Source of the DNA: a virus
IMG/VR virus record: IMGVR_UViG_3300011116_000837
Location: 1-25,310 of that record
Length of the DNA stretch: 25,310 nt
Direction: 5' to 3' (one strand)
The notes under the pieces are model-generated. The model was not told the origin of the DNA and did no database searches. It saw only the letters and a program-made list of their open reading frames with translations. This document shows positions 21,753 to 25,310 of this stretch, piece after piece. Each line of letters opens with the position of its first letter. Position 1 is the stretch's first letter. Position numbers and translations under genes: made by a program.

Positions 21753-23204
21753 CTAATAATTCATTACTGTTTCAGGTTTTTTCATTAACCTATCTATGAA
21801 ATCTTGAGAAATAATTTCAATTTTGTCGTGCATATTATCTCGTCTTGGAGTTCCTTCTATGTAACGTAATACTCCGCCTGTAAGTCTGTATAATGCAGAA
21901 GCTAACATAGCTACGTTGTAATTGTATGAAACATCACAGGCTTTAGTCCAATATTCATTTTCTAAAAATAAACACGCACCTTTACAAAGTTGAACTACAG
22001 GACATCTCACACATTCACTTCTAGTTCTAAAGTGATGAACTAAAGTCATTTCAATAGCTTTAATATCTTTATAAGTTCCTGTGTTATGTCTTGGAAGATT
22101 TGCATTAACATTCTGACAAGTCATTGTGTTGCCTTTTAAATCTACTGCAAGAATTTCAGGATTATCCATTCCGCACTTTTGACCAAATACTGTAAATGGT
22201 CTTTGTGTTTTTATAGAGTTAAAAAAATCATCTAGTTTTTGAAAAACTGTAGATACACTTAAAGTAGAACCAAAAGCCGCTTCTTCAAATAAAACTTCTT
22301 TCATTTCTTTTTGTTCTTCAGGAAGTGTTGGAGATAACATCATTCCACCAGCATCGTAAGGAAGCATTATTTCTTCTGTTGTCAGAGGAATGTCGAATGG
22401 TTGTAATCCCATTTTTTCTGCTATGTATTCTCTAACTTTATGTAATGAATAATTCTTAACTGTAAGAACACAGTTAAAACCTATTCTGCCTTTAGGAAAT
22501 AAAATTTTGTAAGCATATTTAACTGCTTCTAAAGTTTTAGGTACAGTAAGAATATCCTCTCCCCTTTGGTCTCTATAAACTGCACCATCGTGAGATATAC
22601 CTACTTGAAAATCTAAACTATCTAACCAATCAACAATCTCAGGAGTAAGCATTGATGCGTTAGTGATGATATTAAATTCAGCTTTAGGAAATTTCTTCCT
22701 TAATCCTTCTGCCAATACTTTTAATACTTTTATATAAACTAATGGTTCTCCACCCCAAAATTCCCAACGAGTATTATTACCATCTCCTTTAAACCAAGTA
22801 TCTAATTCATCTAAAAACTTTTGTGCTTCAGCAGGATTTCCTTGAAATGAATTTGGTACAAATTGAGCTTGGTTACAATAACTACAAGAGTAATTACATT
22901 TTAAACCCATCTGAATTTTTACATTGTTTGGCTTATCAGATTTTTTTGCAGGGTTACTTGGGGAGTTAGGTGTCCACTCGTGAAAGTGTCCCTTAGTATA
23001 TTCCATATTTATACTCTCTAACGATACAGGTATTCCATTTTCTGTAAGTTCAGAAGTATGCGGTTTATACATTAAATATCTCCAACCCTTTGGGTACTGA
23101 AGATGTAATTTGTATTCTGGTGGATTACTGGTATCGTAAGTTTTAATTATCTCTGGTTCTTTTTTCTTCCAAGAAGCAAAGTTATACTCTTTTGAGTTAC
23201 TCAT
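21753..23204 (-). CDS. Radical SAM/SPASM peptide-maturase-like enzyme, 483 aa
   Basis: The radical SAM cluster motif is CNYSCSYC (C103, C107, C110), with FWGGEP (149-154) for SAM binding. The C-terminal part has the full seven-Cys SPASM pattern: C344-x13-G-x4-C363, then C398-x2-C401-x5-C407-x3-C411, then C423, which binds two more iron-sulfur clusters. SPASM enzymes usually modify peptides or proteins (sactipeptide, ranthipeptide and sulfatase maturases). The first 90 residues are an extra domain that could recognise a substrate. It lies between two 2OG oxygenases, in the late-gene string with two virion-type proteins upstream. No ribosome site is obvious at the ATG. The reaction is not known. 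Confidence 0.9.
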   Translation of the reverse strand: MSNSKEYNFASWKKKEPEIIKTYDTSNPPEYKLHLQYPKGWRYLMYKPHTSELTENGIPVSLESINMEYTKGHFHEWTPNSPSNPAKKSDKPNNVKIQMGLKCNYSCSYCNQAQFVPNSFQGNPAEAQKFLDELDTWFKGDGNNTRWEFWGGEPLVYIKVLKVLAEGLRKKFPKAEFNIITNASMLTPEIVDWLDSLDFQVGISHDGAVYRDQRGEDILTVPKTLEAVKYAYKILFPKGRIGFNCVLTVKNYSLHKVREYIAEKMGLQPFDIPLTTEEIMLPYDAGGMMLSPTLPEEQKEMKEVLFEEAAFGSTLSVSTVFQKLDDFFNSIKTQRPFTVFGQKCGMDNPEILAVDLKGNTMTCQNVNANLPRHNTGTYKDIKAIEMTLVHHFRTRSECVRCPVVQLCKGACLFLENEYWTKACDVSYNYNVAMLASALYRLTGGVLRYIEGTPRRDNMHDKIEIISQDFIDRLMKKPETVMNY

Positions 23205-23223
23205 ATATGCTTTTAGTTAGGGG

Positions 23224-24069
23224 TTAGTTAAAACTTAATAGATTTTGTTTTGCTAAATCGTATGGGTGTGTTTTTCCATAATGATGATTTAGTGAATAAG
23301 AATTACTTGTTGTGTCGTAATTTAACCAAGTAGCTAAATTAATAATTAAACTTGTTCTTTGAAAATTAGATTTTTCACTTACAAAAGTTCTATGTAATTT
23401 ATCTGTATTAACTACTAAATTATCTCCCCTTTTCGTACAAATAACCTTTTTATTTTGATATTCAATTCCGTGATTACCTTCAGTATCAATCATTACATTA
23501 ATTCTTAATGCTTCGAAGGGACAATCGTCTGTATGCCAACCACCATTTGTTATTTGAGTTGGGTATACTAATAAGCCATTTACTGTTCTTGATGTAACTC
23601 TAATGACAGGAAAATTAAAACTATTTAGTAATTTATAAAGATGCGGTTTAGTTTTAACTTCAGGAAGTAAAGTATTAAATGAAAGACTATCTAAATAATC
23701 ATCTTTTAAATGATGTTCTTTATCATTCATTACTGCTTCGTAATAATCGTACGAACTATAAACTTTATATCTAGGGTGTCCAAAACAACCACGTTTCCAA
23801 TTATCTTTTGAATGATTAGGATTATAAGTTAAACTTAATCCATAAAGACCAACACTATTTTGTGATTGCCAAGTAACAGCACCAACAGATTTATATAAAC
23901 TTAAAAGTTCTTCTAAAACTTTATCTGCATCAAATTTAAGATTAATTCTTAAATCTAAATCTGCGTCATCATCTCTTTTAAGAGAATTAACAGCTTGTTC
24001 CCAATCTGTTTTTGATTTTATGTAATTATAAAATGTTTGATTATTTGGTACGTCTTTATGCCTGAACAT
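23224..24069 (-). CDS. 2OG-Fe(II) oxygenase-like protein, 281 aa
   Basis: The C-terminal half has the cupin-type iron motif GGWHTDDCPFEALRINVMID (H179 and D181), then KLHRTF (H226) and FQRTSLIIN (R238), the HxD...H...R set of 2-oxoglutarate dioxygenases. The N-terminal 150 residues include a region of unknown role (YGLSLTYNP, GHPRYKVYSS). The frame is open to a TTG at 24105, but ATG 24069 overlaps the stop of the 246-aa gene by 14 bases and is chosen. It is followed by the SPASM enzyme, so the two are likely co-expressed. Protein hydroxylation is likely, its target unproven. Confidence 0.8.
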   Translation of the reverse strand: MFRHKDVPNNQTFYNYIKSKTDWEQAVNSLKRDDDADLDLRINLKFDADKVLEELLSLYKSVGAVTWQSQNSVGLYGLSLTYNPNHSKDNWKRGCFGHPRYKVYSSYDYYEAVMNDKEHHLKDDYLDSLSFNTLLPEVKTKPHLYKLLNSFNFPVIRVTSRTVNGLLVYPTQITNGGWHTDDCPFEALRINVMIDTEGNHGIEYQNKKVICTKRGDNLVVNTDKLHRTFVSEKSNFQRTSLIINLATWLNYDTTSNSYSLNHHYGKTHPYDLAKQNLLSFN

Positions 24070-24796
24070 CTGCTGAAACAACGTTAGAAACATACTTAAA
24101 GCCAAATTCAGCTTTCATACTTTCTCCCTGTTCCAAGCCATAAGGTATTACTTTAAATTCAGCAGTACCATTAGCATCAGTATAAACTTCTCTATTAGCA
24201 ATATAACCACTTGCTGATTTAGCAAATACTCGTATATCTGCTTTAGATAAATCGCTACCACCTAAAGTTAATTGAACTTTTATTTTAGTCCATTCCCCAG
24301 ATTTGGAAGTATTAATTACTTCTAATCTTGGAGAATTAGCATAATAAAATTCTTTAAATGCTTCTTCAGTATTTGCAACTCTAATAGCATCGGGTACTAA
24401 TTCTAATAGTTTAGCAACATCTTCTTCTTTAATATTTAATCTAATTACATATTCATCTTCAGAACTATCTTTAAATGGTATGTAAATTTGAGCAATTAAA
24501 TTAGGAATATTATATTTAATAAATTCCATTCCACCCATTTTTGTTGGATAGGTTTCAACCATTTTAAAAATTGGTTTAGATAAATTATTATTATTATCTA
24601 AATTTATATAAATATTATTACCTTCTGAAATTAATCGTGTAGGATTGTCTAAAATTTTATCAACATTAGATTTACTAAAACCTAAAGAAGAATTTTCTCC
24701 AATCTCATCATTCCATTTAGCAAAAACAACGTTATTGTCGTCTTTAATAAATTTAACATTTTTTGAATTTGGATTTATTGTATAAGCTATTTTCAT
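24056..24796 (-). CDS. Probable virion protein with Ig-like C-terminus, 246 aa
   Basis: The last 75 residues (ADIRVFAKSASG, VYTDANGTAEFKV, MKAEFGFKY) look like a bacterial Ig-like beta-sandwich, common on phage tails and capsids. The first 100 residues are beta-rich with an Asn/Asp loop, and the middle (KEEDVAKLLELVPDAI) is helical. AGGAT precedes the ATG. It sits between the Cys-tailed protein and the first oxygenase and could be a structural partner or a target. The family is not recognised; assignment is by fold impression. Confidence 0.55.
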   Translation of the reverse strand: MKIAYTINPNSKNVKFIKDDNNVVFAKWNDEIGENSSLGFSKSNVDKILDNPTRLISEGNNIYINLDNNNNLSKPIFKMVETYPTKMGGMEFIKYNIPNLIAQIYIPFKDSSEDEYVIRLNIKEEDVAKLLELVPDAIRVANTEEAFKEFYYANSPRLEVINTSKSGEWTKIKVQLTLGGSDLSKADIRVFAKSASGYIANREVYTDANGTAEFKVIPYGLEQGESMKAEFGFKYVSNVVSADVQA

Positions 24797-24808
24797 TTTT
24801 TTATCCTA

Positions 24809-25310
24809 TTACCCGTTACCACCGCCACCACAATCACACTGACACGCACACGCACAATTACAGTTACAGTTTGTTCTACAGTTGAAACTTCCGCAATTAC
24901 AGTTTTGAACTGTTCTTGATTGATAAGTTCCGCCTAATTCATCGGTATTAGACCAACCGCTAAATATGTTCTCAACAGTTACAGGTTGGAATGAAGATGA
25001 ATAACCACCAGCACCATCATAAGCACCATTGTTGGCACAATTTGATGTTGGTACTCCTGTAAATCCCCAACCAGACCATTCCCACCAATTTCCGTTTCGT
25101 GGCTTTTTTAAATCCATTGAATAGTTTACGTTTTGACCACTTGGATTTTCATACGTATTTGTTGTGTTGTAAGTTGGGTCTTTATCTAATGGGTTTGTTA
25201 CACCAGAAGCATTTGAAATTAAACCTGCGTAAGGTGTTCCTGTATTAATTAATGTTGCACTTGTTGTTGCTCTATCTAAAGCATCAATAGGAGTTCCGTC
25301 AGCTTTAACC
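24809..25310 (-). CDS. Virion-type protein with alternating-Cys tail (partial, N-terminus outside window)
   Basis: The frame is open from the right edge, so at least 167 residues are coded; the in-frame ATG at 25117 is internal, with continuous coding sequence upstream (for example LDRATTSATLINTGTPYAGL). The visible part is rich in Gly, Asn, Thr and Trp (GNWWEWSGWGFTG), like tail or capsid proteins. It ends with CNCG...CRTNCNCNCACACQCDC followed by GGGGNG: ten Cys in the last 31 residues, seven of them alternating. This is like the core of Cys-rich modified peptides, and a SPASM enzyme and two oxygenases follow in the same operon. The virion role is inferred from composition and place. Confidence 0.7.
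   Translation of the reverse strand, partial: VKADGTPIDALDRATTSATLINTGTPYAGLISNASGVTNPLDKDPTYNTTNTYENPSGQNVNYSMDLKKPRNGNWWEWSGWGFTGVPTSNCANNGAYDGAGGYSSSFQPVTVENIFSGWSNTDELGGTYQSRTVQNCNCGSFNCRTNCNCNCACACQCDCGGGGNG

Overview
The window reads as part of a T7-like (autographivirus-type) podovirus genome that is very AT-rich and carries a tyrosine integrase plus a tRNA-Leu-derived attachment site. The gene set (T7-type RNA polymerase, gp2.5-like SSB, endonuclease I, primase-helicase, PolA-type polymerase, FEN-type exonuclease, T7-type terminase, small HNH and 2OG oxygenase genes) together with the low GC fits marine temperate podoviruses such as those of SAR11 (Pelagibacter). The host is inferred, not shown.

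Almost everything is on the minus strand, so transcription runs from right to left. From about 11830 down to 1 lies the early and DNA-metabolism half. It starts with a host-type promoter, a short membrane protein, a MarR-like regulator, the integrase and the attP core. RNA polymerase, a missed 58-aa membrane protein, SSB, endonuclease I, primase-helicase, DNA polymerase, exonuclease, a PD-(D/E)XK nuclease, a DUF3310 protein and small proteins follow. At the left edge is the start of a Pro-rich protein typical of the entry to the structural genes.

From 25310 down to 17477 lies the late 3' end. It contains a virion-type protein with an alternating-Cys tail (cut by the window edge), a probable Ig-like structural protein, two 2OG-Fe(II) oxygenases flanking a radical SAM/SPASM maturase, small proteins, HNH, a holin-like membrane protein, a tiny cationic peptide, a Cys/Lys-rich peptide, and the small and large terminase. 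No endolysin is visible. Because terminase is normally last and the integrase/RNAP region first in such phages, the window probably spans the joined genome ends.

Between the two halves (12544-16945) is an island on the opposite strand. It holds a class II glutamine-amidotransferase-like Ntn hydrolase coupled to a glutamine-synthetase-fold amidoligase, then four small genes, with about 0.5 kb of non-coding DNA after each group. A GC-rich motif, GCGGTC (mostly GCGGTCT in a T-rich context), is strongly concentrated in 9.9-16.7 kb and absent by eye elsewhere.

Two candidate systems stand out. One is the radical SAM/SPASM plus twin oxygenase cassette beside a virion-type protein ending in CNCNCACACQCDC, which looks like RiPP-style maturation of a phage particle protein. 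The other is the amidotransferase-amidoligase island, which may make an amide or isopeptide modification. Both functions are inferred from domains and gene order.
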